Source: Saprospiraceae bacterium (lineage in GTDB: Bacteria > Bacteroidota > Bacteroidia > Chitinophagales > Saprospiraceae). From it: a stretch of 46,772 nt of DNA. Below, one piece after another: positions 15,950-25,316 of this stretch. The translations under genes were made by a program, and so were the position numbers. The notes under the pieces were generated by a model. That model worked only from the letters and a program-made list of their open reading frames with translations. It made no database searches and was not told the origin of the DNA. Numbering within the stretch: the first letter of the stretch is position 1; every line of letters starts with the position of its first letter. The stretch covers positions 105,446-152,217 of the forward strand of contig BQJU01000008.1 in NCBI GenBank assembly GCA_021604865.1, given 5' to 3'.

Positions 15950-18343
15950 TTAAAAACGCTCCGGGAAAAATCCTTTCATCATTTTTTTATATTCCTTTAA
16001 TTGGCGAAGGGGTTCCATGTCGGCATCATTACTGATTAACTCAAAATAATCTTCACCCGCTAGTTTAGCCTTTTTCAGTGTTTTTTTCAAACTACGTAAG
16101 GCTTCACGTTCCTGTTCGTGTAAAACGTAATAAGTACAAAGCCAATAATAACTTGAGGCCTTCGTCCGGTCAAGGCTAATGGCCATCCGAAAAGCTGCTA
16201 AAGATTCTTTAAACGATTCGGAACCATAAAAAGTAATCCCGATTTTGTAAAGCACCTGGATTTTTTCCTGGTTGTTGAGCGAGGCCATTTGCAGCTTTTT
16301 TTTCCATTGTCCCGGTTGCGCGTAGAGATATCCCAGTTTTTCATACGCGGGATCAAAAAATGCATCCGACTGGATGGCATTTATGTACATTTTCTCGGCT
16401 TCTGGCAAACGGCCCTGCAAATGGTAAAATCGCCCAAGGTTATCATAAGCTTCTGTATAATCCCGTTTCAGTTCAAGCGCCTTTTGGTACATGATTTCTG
16501 TTGAATCTGCTTGTTCCATTTCGTCGTACCAATTACCCAGTTCAAAATAAGCTTCGGGGTAATTGGGGTCAATTTTTAGTGCTTTCCGATAATTTTCTGC
16601 TGCTTCCGCTTCCCTGCCTTCTAACCAGCTGAGCAGCAGGCCCAGGTTAAAATAATTTTCTTTGTAGCCAGGGCCAAGCACAATAGCTTTGAGATACATT
16701 ATTTCAGCTGAGTCTGGCTGCTCCTGTTCGGCAAAAAGGTTGCCCAGGTTGGCGTAAGCCGAAGAAAAATCAGGCTTCAAGGCAATGGCTTTCTGATAAT
16801 TCTTTTTTGCTTCCTCCAGATTGTACGCATGTTGTTTGTATCCAATGGCCAGATTATTGTAAGGAATGGCCCAGGTTGGAGAAAGGGCAACTGCTTTTTG
16901 TAGGTAAACCAATCCCTGTTCAAAGTCGCCCAGTTCCAGTAGAAGAAATCCCAATTCGTTATAAATATAGGCCGCATTTTGCTCCTTTTCCAGTGCTTTT
17001 TCCTGACTTTCTAATGCGCGGTAGAACAAGGAATCATCGCCTCCAAGCTGTTCTGCTTCTAAACGAAGGACCAAGCCTTCAAAATAGAATTGTTTTGCCA
17101 GGGTTTGCTCATATCTCGGATCTTCAGGACCCAGAATTTCGGCAGCCCGGCGCAGGTATTCGGGAAAAAGCCGGTATTTTTTGTCAAATTGTGCTCTTTG
17201 CGCCAGTTCCTGAGGGTCCGTATTAAGGTAGGCCATAATCGCTTGTTGCACAGAATCCATTAGAGCGATGGTCAATCGTTCATCCATGATGCCCCTTAAG
17301 GGTAAAAAAGTGGTGTCGCTGCGCAGTTTTTTATAATAAAAGATAGCGGACTTGTCTTCAGGACTAACCAACTTACCTCTATCCAATGCATCGATGAACC
17401 GCACATAATTGATGTACCCTCCCCTTGTTGCTAATTTAGTGAGGATGTCTTTTTCAAAATCCTGTTGTAGTTCCGATTTTACCAAGGTTTTTAATTCCGC
17501 TACGGTGGCCTTATCTACCTTAAAGAGCGCTTCTTTTTTCATGCCACCAAATACATCCGGATGTTGCATTTTTTTTGTCGCAGCCCTAACCCGTTCTTGC
17601 AGAAAATATTCCAATTCATAGAGATCGACGATCAGGTTACCGTCTTCATCAGCCCGCCCCTTTAGCCCGTCAATGAGGTAATAGGAGAAAACCCCACGGC
17701 CATCTCCCCAATCTTTTCCTTCCTTCGAGAGCTCGTAGGGTTGGCAGGACAAAATCTTGACTTCATTAGCAAAACGTTTCATCAATTCCCTGGCGGTGGA
17801 TTCCCTACCCCCTACTCCTTCCCCGGCAAGGGTACCGGAATGACAGGCATCCGTAATGACGATCACCTTCACACCCTGGGACGAAAGGTTATTAATGTGT
17901 TTGTTGAGGTAATCGAGATCTATAGCATTGAGGCGGTAATTGTTTTTTGGCGTGTCATAAGCAAGCAGGTAACCTTTTTCAGCTTCGTTTTTTGTTTCGA
18001 CATCTCCATGACCGGCAAAATACAGGATGGCTTGATCTCCTTGAATGGCATTAACGGCAAGCCATTCCAACGCCGCCTGTATGCGTGCAAGCGTGGCATT
18101 TTTATTGGTTAATAGTCGTAATTGTTGATCGGTGAGCAGGCCTCCGGATTCGGATTTGAGAAAATCGGCAAAAAATTCTGCATCGCGGTGCGCATAGCTT
18201 AGTTTGGAAATTTCTTTATCCTGATAATCGGAAATGCCAATGACAACTGCCCAGGTGTTTCCCTTCTCCAGCGGAAAGGTAGCGTCCTTTGGGTAAACTA
18301 CAAGCTCAAAAAATAAAAAGATAATTGTGAGCAGTACTCTCAT
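15950..18343 (-). CDS. Exported caspase-like protease fused to TPR repeats
   Basis: This 797-residue protein has an N-terminal hydrophobic signal (about 1-18). The caspase-like domain (about 28-270) has His112 in L-Y-F-A-G-H-G-D and Cys167 in I-T-D-A-C-H-S-G, the canonical metacaspase pair. A helical linker (about 280-440) is followed by at least seven TPR units (about 440-720: Y-N-E-L-G-F-L-L-L, A-Y-A-N-L-G-N-L-F, A-Y-F-E-L-G-N-W-Y, A-Y-D-N-L-G-R-F-Y). The TPR part could act as the substrate- or partner-binding arm. It is the first gene of the six-gene minus-strand set, so it would be made together with the second caspase, TPR protein, CHASE2, FecR-like and M48 products. Confidence 0.88.
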   Translation of the reverse strand: MRVLLTIIFLFFELVVYPKDATFPLEKGNTWAVVIGISDYQDKEISKLSYAHRDAEFFADFLKSESGGLLTDQQLRLLTNKNATLARIQAALEWLAVNAIQGDQAILYFAGHGDVETKNEAEKGYLLAYDTPKNNYRLNAIDLDYLNKHINNLSSQGVKVIVITDACHSGTLAGEGVGGRESTARELMKRFANEVKILSCQPYELSKEGKDWGDGRGVFSYYLIDGLKGRADEDGNLIVDLYELEYFLQERVRAATKKMQHPDVFGGMKKEALFKVDKATVAELKTLVKSELQQDFEKDILTKLATRGGYINYVRFIDALDRGKLVSPEDKSAIFYYKKLRSDTTFLPLRGIMDERLTIALMDSVQQAIMAYLNTDPQELAQRAQFDKKYRLFPEYLRRAAEILGPEDPRYEQTLAKQFYFEGLVLRLEAEQLGGDDSLFYRALESQEKALEKEQNAAYIYNELGFLLLELGDFEQGLVYLQKAVALSPTWAIPYNNLAIGYKQHAYNLEEAKKNYQKAIALKPDFSSAYANLGNLFAEQEQPDSAEIMYLKAIVLGPGYKENYFNLGLLLSWLEGREAEAAENYRKALKIDPNYPEAYFELGNWYDEMEQADSTEIMYQKALELKRDYTEAYDNLGRFYHLQGRLPEAEKMYINAIQSDAFFDPAYEKLGYLYAQPGQWKKKLQMASLNNQEKIQVLYKIGITFYGSESFKESLAAFRMAISLDRTKASSYYWLCTYYVLHEQEREALRSLKKTLKKAKLAGEDYFELISNDADMEPLRQLKEYKKMMKGFFPERF

Positions 18344-18737
18344 ATCAAGGCTTAATTCGGTTTTATGTGCACCTTTTTGGGGACTTACAAATTTAAGAAT
18401 TAACTGGCCATTCCCAAATAAGAGGTATTGAACAAGATTAGTAGCTTGTTATCTCATAAATCCAGTAGTTTATTTAGCTTTATTATCTTTGGTCGGTAAT
18501 GAAGTTCAAAATACCTTAAGTATGTGGGATTAATAACTGTCTGATTTCGATAGGATAGTGGTTTTGTTTTCAATCTGTTCCTCCGCTAAAGCTTCGGCGA
18601 CACGCGGAAGGCGAAGATTCCCGCCCCTAGCCAAAGTTAAGGAAGGAGGTTCTTCAACAACGATTGGAAGTAAAAGCACTCCTAGAAAAGTGGACACTTA
18701 TTGATACCTCGTCCCTTAAGACCCTAAATCTAAACCC
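18344..18737. other. Divergent intergenic region, regulatory content uncertain
   Basis: This 394-base gap lies between the divergently transcribed caspase-TPR gene and the coiled-coil/beta-barrel gene. A TATCTTTG at 18484-18491 fits the Bacteroidota -7 element, but no TTG was found at the usual distance upstream. A GC-rich patch at 18590-18650 (GCTTCGGCGACACGCGGAAG) looks like a degraded interspersed repeat. No coding signal was seen. Confidence 0.5.
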
Positions 18738-20315
18738 ATGCAAATTCTTAAAACCACCTATTGTGTTTTATGCTTGCTTTTATCCAACCAGCTACAAATC
18801 CAGGCTCAAGCTTTACACATCCACTACGATATCCAATCACAGCAACTCGTCTATATTGTTAATGGTGACACGGTGGCCCGACCAATTGTGAAATACAATA
18901 ACGACGTTTTTTTTCACGTCGAAAACTTCAATAATTATCTCTATGAAGTAGAAATTGAGCGCAAAGAAAATACCGATGGTAGCGGTTCTGGCATGAGTGG
19001 ATTCGGTAGTCTCAGTGGGTTGTTGCCGACAGGAGGAATTCCCGGAATGAGTGGCATGGGCGGCGGTGGACTGATGGATTTTTTTGGAATTGCTGACAAT
19101 GAGTTAGAAAATCTTGAATCCCTTGAAGGGGATAGGGGTTTGGTGGAATCCGAGGAATCACAACAGCTATTTCTATTAAAACAACGGACTGAAGCCGTAT
19201 TAAATGATATGGCTGATATTGAAGCAAATATAAGTCAGGTCAACAAAAACCTTCAGGATAATTTCAAGAAACAACAATTTATTGAACTGGCCCAGAAAGA
19301 AATCCATCACCTTAAATATCGGCCTGGATTAAAGCCTGCACAAATCAAGCAATTATCTACAGAATTTATAAGCAAAGCACTGGGTTCAGGTGATTTACAA
19401 AGTTTGAATATTGATATGCTTGGGGACGTTGATAAGTATGAAAAAGCACTTAAATCGGATTTAAACAAACTTACTCAAGCCCAGCTAAATTACAAGACAC
19501 AGGTAAGGAAATTGGAAATAATTCAAAGTCAGGCCCTTAGCCTAAACATAGTGGAAGACAATGAGGTCTATCAACAGATCGAAAGTTCCTTATTAAATGT
19601 TTTCACCCGTGGTGTGGAACTTCAGGAGAGTTTGGAGGAAAACCGGGAAAAGGTGGCTACCGAGTTGGCTGAAGGTCAGACGACCTATTTGCGCAATCTA
19701 ATTGACCTGCGCTACGAAATTGAAGCTTTGAAGGAAAACGACTTTTCGCATACGCAGCGCTTTACAGTTGAGGACGGTGGCTTTTCTCTACAGGCCAAAT
19801 TGATCCCCATTGATTCTAATGGGGTACGTAATGGCCAGAATGCCTTATCTCTTTCGCCTATCCGGGTAGCTGTTAAGGGTGGTTTAAAAATAAGCTCTAG
19901 TGTTGGTTTAAGCATCGGCCAATATTTTGATGCTCCACAGGAATATCTGGTCCGCGAAGGCTTTATCGTGGGCTCCGATAACGACAGCTATATCCCCATT
20001 CTAAATACCTTTATCCATTTCCACCCATATAGCGCTGGAAAGGCCCGTATTGGTGGCTCATTGGGTATCGGCATACCACTCATTAGCAACAATGTCAGCC
20101 AATCGGCAACCTTTCTAATAGGCCCCAGTCTGATTTTTGGAAATAGAGAAACCATCGTACTAAGCGCAGGTATTTTGGGCGGCAAGGTGGAGCGTCTTGG
20201 TGGCGGGCTGCACGTTGGTGACGCCTTCACTGCCGTAGATGGGATTTTACCCATCAAAAGTTTGTATGAGCTGGGCTACTTTTTTAGCTTTTCCTATAAG
20301 ATTTTTGGAAAGTGA
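18738..20315 (+). CDS. Secreted coiled-coil protein with C-terminal beta-barrel-like domain
   Basis: This 525-residue protein has a signal peptide at about 1-23 (ending Q-I-Q-A-Q). A small beta domain (24-75) is followed by a Gly/Ser/Met-rich linker (about 80-117, G-S-G-S-G-M-S-G-F-G). A long heptad-type helical region comes next (about 135-335, with L-L-K-Q-R-T-E-A-V-L-N-D-M-A). The C-terminal 150 residues alternate glycine and hydrophobic strands (V-A-V-K-G-G-L-K-I, I-G-G-S-L-G-I-G-I-P-L) and end in F-F-S-F-S-Y-K-I-F-G-K, as in outer-membrane barrels. It diverges from the caspase/CHASE2 set and converges on uxaC. No family was recognised. It may be an envelope-spanning partner of the exported caspase module. 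Confidence 0.75.
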   Translation: MQILKTTYCVLCLLLSNQLQIQAQALHIHYDIQSQQLVYIVNGDTVARPIVKYNNDVFFHVENFNNYLYEVEIERKENTDGSGSGMSGFGSLSGLLPTGGIPGMSGMGGGGLMDFFGIADNELENLESLEGDRGLVESEESQQLFLLKQRTEAVLNDMADIEANISQVNKNLQDNFKKQQFIELAQKEIHHLKYRPGLKPAQIKQLSTEFISKALGSGDLQSLNIDMLGDVDKYEKALKSDLNKLTQAQLNYKTQVRKLEIIQSQALSLNIVEDNEVYQQIESSLLNVFTRGVELQESLEENREKVATELAEGQTTYLRNLIDLRYEIEALKENDFSHTQRFTVEDGGFSLQAKLIPIDSNGVRNGQNALSLSPIRVAVKGGLKISSSVGLSIGQYFDAPQEYLVREGFIVGSDNDSYIPILNTFIHFHPYSAGKARIGGSLGIGIPLISNNVSQSATFLIGPSLIFGNRETIVLSAGILGGKVERLGGGLHVGDAFTAVDGILPIKSLYELGYFFSFSYKIFGK

Positions 20316-20324
20316 GTTAACGAG

Positions 20325-20359
20325 TATGTTTGGAGGCCAAAACCGACCTCCAGATATGC
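20325..20359. repeat. Interspersed palindrome family, copy B
   Basis: TGGAGG (20331-20336) and CCTCCA (20347-20352) form a stem between two convergent genes. The context GTTTGGAGGCCA...GCGC matches other intergenic copies near 38218 and 42845. There is no T-tract. It could serve as a bidirectional transcript end. Confidence 0.6.
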
Positions 20360-20360
20360 G

Positions 20361-21758
20361 CTAAAACTCCAAATACCGCTTCGCATTATGGTAACAAATA
20401 TCCTCTACCATTTGCCCCAGCCAAGGCAGGTCATTGGGCAGTTCCCCATTTTCTACATCTTTACCGATCAGGTTGCACAATATTCGTCTGAAGTATTCAT
20501 GTCTTGGAAAGGATAAAAAGCTGCGACTATCGGTGAGCATGCCTAAAAACCGGCTTAACAAGCCCATATTGGACAATACATTTAGCTGTGCTTCCATGCC
20601 GTCTTTTTGATCCAGAAACCACCAGGCGGAACCCCATTGAATTTTGCCGGGAATAATTCCGTCGTTAAAATTCCCAGCCATTGTAGCAAATAGTTCGTTG
20701 TCTCTTGGGTTGAGGTTATAGAGGATAGTTTTGGTCAATTTTTCTTCGGCATCCAACCGGTTTAAGTAGCGGGAAAGTGCCGTTGCCTGTTCGTAATCCC
20801 CAACAGAATCGCAGCCTACATCTGAGCCCAAGATATTCATCAGCCGATCATTATTGTTGCGAATGGCCCCTAAGTGGAATTGCATGGTCCAACCTTTGGC
20901 ATGATACATCAGCCCTAAAAAATACAAAATAGCCGATTGATATTGAATGGCTTCTCCTGCAAAAATGGGATGACCAGCGAGGCGTTTTCTAAAGATTTTA
21001 TTCACTTCATCTTCTGTAAAATCCGAGGCATAAAGCTGAGTCAAACCGTGATCTGCCAATCTTCCACCCATGGAATGAAAAAAGTCAATCCGGTCGTGTA
21101 GTGCTTCCAATAAATCTTTTAAATCCTGAATATTTTTCCCGGTCACTTTTCCCAGCGTTTCAATCATTTCTGGAAAAACCGGATTTTCAATCATGATAAA
21201 TTTATCGGGACGAAAACCAGGCACCGTTTTTAAACCCGGATTCTGTTGTTTTAGCTGCTGGTGAAATTCAAGGCTGTCCGTAGGATCATCCGTTGTGCAA
21301 ACGGCCTCTACCTTCATTTTTTTCAATAAATTTCGGGTAGAAAAAGCCGACGTTTGTAATTGAACCGTGGTCGCTTCATAAATTTCCTCCCCGGTTTTGG
21401 CATTAAGTAGTGTGTCGATTCCAAAATAACGTTGCAATTCCAGGTGTGTCCAGTGATAAAGCGGGTTTCGCATGGTATAGGGCACTGTTTCTGCCCATTT
21501 TAAAAACTTGCTTTTGTCGGTTGCATCCCCCGTTATATATCGCTCATCAACACCATTGGCCCGCATCGCCCGCCACTTATAGTGATCGCCTTTTAGCCAG
21601 ACCTCCGTGATGTTTTCAAAAACTTTATCTGCCGCAATTTCCTGTGGAGGCAAATGGTTGTGGTAATCAATGATTGGCATATCGGCCGCATGATCAAAAT
21701 AGAGCTTTTGAGCTGTTTTATTACTGAGTAAAAAATCTTCGCTTAGGAATGTTTTCAT
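20361..21758 (-). CDS. uxaC: Uronate (glucuronate/galacturonate) isomerase
   Basis: UxaC interconverts D-glucuronate with D-fructuronate and D-galacturonate with D-tagaturonate, the first cytosolic step of hexuronate breakdown. The 465-residue length is normal. The N-terminal I-D-Y-H-N-H-L-P at about 30-37 carries the metal-binding His pair of this amidohydrolase-fold family. Further typical blocks are R-A-M-R-A-N-G-V, A-V-C-T-T-D-D-P-T-D-S, M-Q-F-H-L-G-A-I-R-N-N and the R-F-L-G-M-L-T-D-S-R-S-F region near residue 405. It is the last gene of a minus-strand operon, 56 bases after uxuA. I am confident of the family; preference for glucuronate over galacturonate is suggested by the mannonate branch next to it. 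Confidence 0.95.
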   Translation of the reverse strand: MKTFLSEDFLLSNKTAQKLYFDHAADMPIIDYHNHLPPQEIAADKVFENITEVWLKGDHYKWRAMRANGVDERYITGDATDKSKFLKWAETVPYTMRNPLYHWTHLELQRYFGIDTLLNAKTGEEIYEATTVQLQTSAFSTRNLLKKMKVEAVCTTDDPTDSLEFHQQLKQQNPGLKTVPGFRPDKFIMIENPVFPEMIETLGKVTGKNIQDLKDLLEALHDRIDFFHSMGGRLADHGLTQLYASDFTEDEVNKIFRKRLAGHPIFAGEAIQYQSAILYFLGLMYHAKGWTMQFHLGAIRNNNDRLMNILGSDVGCDSVGDYEQATALSRYLNRLDAEEKLTKTILYNLNPRDNELFATMAGNFNDGIIPGKIQWGSAWWFLDQKDGMEAQLNVLSNMGLLSRFLGMLTDSRSFLSFPRHEYFRRILCNLIGKDVENGELPNDLPWLGQMVEDICYHNAKRYLEF

Positions 21759-21814
21759 TTCTTGACAATTGACTGGTCACGACTCACGGCGTATGGACCA
21801 CTTTTGTTTTCAAA

Positions 21815-22999
21815 TTATATTCTCGAACTTAAATTTTTAACGATACCTAACTCCAATCCTCTCAATTCTGCCAAGCCTCGCAATCTGCCAATAGCTGAAT
21901 AACCTGGATTCGTTTTTTTGGATAGATCATCCAGCATTTTGTGGCCGTGGTCTGGCCGCATCGGAATCGGGGTCTCCTGGTTTTGTTGTACCTCAATCAG
22001 GGCCTTCATCACTTCGTACATGTCTACGTCTCCCTCCAGATGATTGGCTTCATAAAAATTACCGGCTTCGTCTCTTTTAGTTGCCCGCAAATGGATAAAA
22101 TTGATGCGATGGCCCATATTGTAGACCATTTTGGGCAAATCATTATCAGGCCTGACGCCAAAGGAGCCCGTACAAAAGCACAACCCATTGTTAGGAGAAT
22201 CTACTGCTTTAATAATTGCCATTGCATCCGCCTCAGTACTGACTACCCTCGGTAAGCCTAATAAAGAAAACGGCGGATCATCAGGATGAATGGCCATCTT
22301 AACGCCCACTTCATCGGCAACAGGAATAATTTCTTTTAAAAAATAAATCAAATTTGATCGCAAGGCTGCTGCATCAATATTTTTATAGGTGTCTAATATA
22401 GCCTGGAATTTTTCCAACGTAGGTACGCCTTCAGTCGTACCTCCTGGCAAACCTGCAATAATGTATTGAGTAAGCTGATCTTTTTCCGCCTGGCTCATCG
22501 TATCAAAACGCGCTTTAGCTATTTCCTGGTCGTGAGAAGAATAGTCTTCTTTTGCTCCCGGCCTTTTTAAAATAAATAACTCAAAAGCGGCAAAAGCGGC
22601 TTTTTCAAAACGCAAAGCAGTAGAACCATCCGGCATTGGATACTCCAGATTGGTGCGACTCCAATCCACTACCGGCATAAAATTATACGTGATAACCCGA
22701 ATAGCGCACTCCGCCAGGTTCCGGATGCTCTGTTTGTAATTTTCTATATACTGGTGGTATCCTCCTATTTGCCTTTTGATATCTTCATGAATCGGCACAC
22801 TCTCCACCACCGACCATTCCAAACCGGCAGCTTCTATCTCTTTCTTTCTTTTCAGAATCTCTGCTACTGGCCAAACTTCACCATTAGCAATATGATGCAA
22901 CGCAGTGACGACCCCCATTGCGCCGGCCTGCCGCACATCTGATAGGCGCACCAAATCGTCAGGGCCATACCAGCGCCATGTTTGTTTTAATTTTTTCAT
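21815..22999 (-). CDS. uxuA: D-mannonate dehydratase
   Basis: UxuA dehydrates D-mannonate to 2-keto-3-deoxy-D-gluconate. The 394-residue length and the sequence blocks are those of the xylose-isomerase-like UxuA family: W-R-W-Y-G-P-D-D near residue 10, [36 protein letters not shown] near 263, L-C-F-C-T-G-S-F-G and M-R-P-D-H-G-H near 348, which hold the metal and substrate ligands. It lies between the SDR oxidoreductase gene (39 bases upstream) and uxaC (56 bases downstream), so substrate production and use are encoded together. Confidence 0.95.
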   Translation of the reverse strand: MKKLKQTWRWYGPDDLVRLSDVRQAGAMGVVTALHHIANGEVWPVAEILKRKKEIEAAGLEWSVVESVPIHEDIKRQIGGYHQYIENYKQSIRNLAECAIRVITYNFMPVVDWSRTNLEYPMPDGSTALRFEKAAFAAFELFILKRPGAKEDYSSHDQEIAKARFDTMSQAEKDQLTQYIIAGLPGGTTEGVPTLEKFQAILDTYKNIDAAALRSNLIYFLKEIIPVADEVGVKMAIHPDDPPFSLLGLPRVVSTEADAMAIIKAVDSPNNGLCFCTGSFGVRPDNDLPKMVYNMGHRINFIHLRATKRDEAGNFYEANHLEGDVDMYEVMKALIEVQQNQETPIPMRPDHGHKMLDDLSKKTNPGYSAIGRLRGLAELRGLELGIVKNLSSRI

Positions 23000-23038
23000 T
23001 TACATAATTTTGTGTAGGGCCGACAACGAGGGTTGCAC

Positions 23039-23845
23039 CTACACACCAGAAAAAGCACTAAATCCACCATCCACCGGCACTATTATTCCCGAAACGAAGC
23101 TGGAAGCATCACTAGATAGCCAGATGACGGTACTGATCAATTCTTCTGGTTTGCCAAAACGTTTCATTGGTGTCTCTTTAATGATCGTTTCTCCTCTGGC
23201 AGTCAGGCTACCATCTTCATTGGTTAATAATCTTCTATTTTGTTCTGCAATAAAAAACCCCGGAGCAATAGCATTCACCCGGATATCTCCACCATATTTA
23301 TGGGCCATTTCCACAGCCATCCATTTGGTAAAATTATCCACTGCCGCCTTGGCAGCTGAATACCCTACAACTCTGGTAATTGCCTGTTGAGCTGCCATAG
23401 AAGAAATATTGATAATTGAACCCTTTTTAAAATCTACCATCGCCCGTCCAAAAACCATAGTTGGCAAAACGGTACCCTTCAAATTCAAATCCGTTACTTT
23501 GGAAAAGTCTTCTATAGAAAGGTCAAAAATATCCTGATCGGGCATGATTGTGGCACCTCTCATGTTTCCTCCAGCCGAATTTACCAAAATATCAATACGG
23601 CCCCATTTATCGAGTATCTTGTCTCTGGCATTGATCAATTGTGTTTCATCCAGCACATCAGCAATCATTGCCAATGCCTCTCCCCCCTGGACTGTTATCT
23701 CTCTCACCTTTTTTTCTACAGTGGCTTTGGTTCGGTTTAAAATACCCACTTTGGCACCTGCCTTAGCTAATCCTTCTGCCAAAGTTCCACCTAGCACTCC
23801 TGCACCGCCTGTAATTATGGCAACTTTTCCCGTTAAATCGAACAT
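23039..23845 (-). CDS. SDR-family D-mannonate oxidoreductase (fructuronate reductase)
   Basis: This 268-residue classical short-chain dehydrogenase has T-G-G-A-G-V-L-G at 12-19 for NAD(P) binding, N-S-A-G-G at 89-93 in place of the common N-N-A-G, and the catalytic Ser148/149, Tyr162 and Lys166 (Y-S-A-A-K). Its position directly before uxuA indicates reduction of fructuronate to mannonate, as in the SDR-type UxuB (YjmF) of Bacillus rather than the long-chain enzyme of enteric bacteria. It is 17 bases after the Gfo/Idh/MocA gene. The family is certain; the substrate is assigned from context. Confidence 0.88.
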   Translation of the reverse strand: MFDLTGKVAIITGGAGVLGGTLAEGLAKAGAKVGILNRTKATVEKKVREITVQGGEALAMIADVLDETQLINARDKILDKWGRIDILVNSAGGNMRGATIMPDQDIFDLSIEDFSKVTDLNLKGTVLPTMVFGRAMVDFKKGSIINISSMAAQQAITRVVGYSAAKAAVDNFTKWMAVEMAHKYGGDIRVNAIAPGFFIAEQNRRLLTNEDGSLTARGETIIKETPMKRFGKPEELISTVIWLSSDASSFVSGIIVPVDGGFSAFSGV

Positions 23846-23862
23846 CTTATCATCATTATAGT

Positions 23863-25200
23863 CTAAACCAATTCAGGTGCCCACCCCTTTTCATATTCCC
23901 GCTTCCAGTTTTTCATCGCAGCAGCATTATCCAATACCTTACCGGTATTCATATCCACCTTAAGGCTTGATGCAAGCTCCTGAGCTATGTTGCCTAAATG
24001 GCAAAGATGATTACTGTAATTGGCATCTGCAACCGGAGAATTCAAAGCAATATCAGTACGGATGGCTTCCAGGAAGTTTTGAATATGAAAATCTGTCAAA
24101 ATCCCTTCCCCAGCTAAGTTTGTTGTTTGCGACACGCCCGTCTCTGCTTCGTGTTTGATTTCTTTACCCGTTCTGTCATAGGCAAAATAATCATTTCGGT
24201 CCAGGAGGATGCTGCCTTCTGTTCCGTATAAAATGGTCCCTCTACCCCGGTCATATTGTGCTCTGCCATTGCAACTGCGGCCTTCCCAGGTCAGCGATTT
24301 TCCTCCCGCAAATTCAAAACGGGCGATTTGGGTATCATAAAACTCCCAATCGTCATCAACAAAATGAAACCGCCCCCCCTGAGAGGTTACTTTATTGGGC
24401 ATTTTCACGCCTAATGCCCACCGGCAAATATCCATTTCGTGCAACCCATTATTACAGATTTCACCAGTCCCCCAATGTTTGAACCAATGCCAGTTATAAT
24501 GGACATAATTGTTTTTAAAGGGTCTTCTTGGAGCCGGCCCCTGCCATAAGTCCCAATCCAGGTGAGCCGGAGGTGTAGCGTCTTTGCCAACACCAATAGT
24601 CCCCCGGTTATTGGCATACCAACATTTTCCTTCATATACTTCTCCAATAAGTCCCGCAGCAATATCCTTCATAGCCATTTGGGAAGTAGGCGCAGACCGC
24701 TGTTGAGTACCGATTTGTACATACTTGCCGTACTTCGCCTGCGCTTTCACCAACAATTCTCCCTCATAGGGATTTTGACTACAAGGTTTTTCACAATACA
24801 CATGTTTTCCGGCTTCCAATGCGTAAATCGAAAAAGGGGCATGCGTATGATCCGCTGTAGCTATAAAAACAGCATCAATGCTTTTCTTTTTAATTAACTT
24901 TCTAAAATCCTTGATCAACTTAGGCGTTTTCCCCTGCTTTTCCTTTGCTTCTGCCCCTCGTTTTTCCAATACCTTTTCATCGACATCACAGAGCGCAACC
25001 ACTTCAACTTTATCCAGCGCTAAAAGGGTGTTTAAAAGGGTGCTTCCCCGGCTATTTAATCCGACTATAGCTACCTTAACCGTATCGTTAGCGCCAAGAA
25101 TTCTACGGTAACTCTTAGCGCTTGTACTACCGATCCCTGTAACAAGTCCAGCAGTGACCAGCGTCGTTTTTTTGATAAAGTCTCTTCTTGTATTACTCAT
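23863..25200 (-). CDS. TAT-exported Gfo/Idh/MocA-family oxidoreductase
   Basis: The start at 25200 places a twin-arginine signal directly at the N-terminus (M-S-N-T-R-R-D-F-I-K-K, then a hydrophobic run to about residue 28). An alternative start three codons earlier (25209) is possible. The protein of about 445 residues has an N-terminal Rossmann motif (V-A-I-V-G-L-N-S-R-G), the E-K-P motif of the family (Y-C-E-K-P-C-S) and the H-W-G-T-G-E-I-C-N-N-G-L-H-E-M-D block of periplasmic members. Such enzymes oxidise sugars or glycosides with tightly bound NAD. It is followed 17 bases later by the SDR gene and preceded by a DUF1080 gene, a common Bacteroidota pairing for 3-keto-glycoside processing. 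Confidence 0.9.
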   Translation of the reverse strand: MSNTRRDFIKKTTLVTAGLVTGIGSTSAKSYRRILGANDTVKVAIVGLNSRGSTLLNTLLALDKVEVVALCDVDEKVLEKRGAEAKEKQGKTPKLIKDFRKLIKKKSIDAVFIATADHTHAPFSIYALEAGKHVYCEKPCSQNPYEGELLVKAQAKYGKYVQIGTQQRSAPTSQMAMKDIAAGLIGEVYEGKCWYANNRGTIGVGKDATPPAHLDWDLWQGPAPRRPFKNNYVHYNWHWFKHWGTGEICNNGLHEMDICRWALGVKMPNKVTSQGGRFHFVDDDWEFYDTQIARFEFAGGKSLTWEGRSCNGRAQYDRGRGTILYGTEGSILLDRNDYFAYDRTGKEIKHEAETGVSQTTNLAGEGILTDFHIQNFLEAIRTDIALNSPVADANYSNHLCHLGNIAQELASSLKVDMNTGKVLDNAAAMKNWKREYEKGWAPELV

Positions 25201-25316
25201 GATTTGCATTGGATTTTATATGTCAATTATTCGGAACACCTGCACTCAGCTTTCGCAGAGCTTCGTCGTCCAAAGGAAGCAATGGCCCACTACGTTTCCC
25301 CGGCTGCAGGTTTTCA

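Noticed and set aside
18484-18491. TATCTTTG promoter element upstream of the gene at 18738
   Set aside because: It fits the -7 consensus, but no TTG lies 17-23 bases upstream and it is 247 bases from the start, so I mention it only as possible.
25223-25316. Out-of-frame coding-like tail after the DUF1080 stop (reads P-G-K-R-S-G-P-L-L-P-L-D-D-E-A-L)
   Set aside because: It looks protein-like but is in another frame, only about 30 codons long, and the DUF1080 domain already has a normal end; I cannot tie it to a family.
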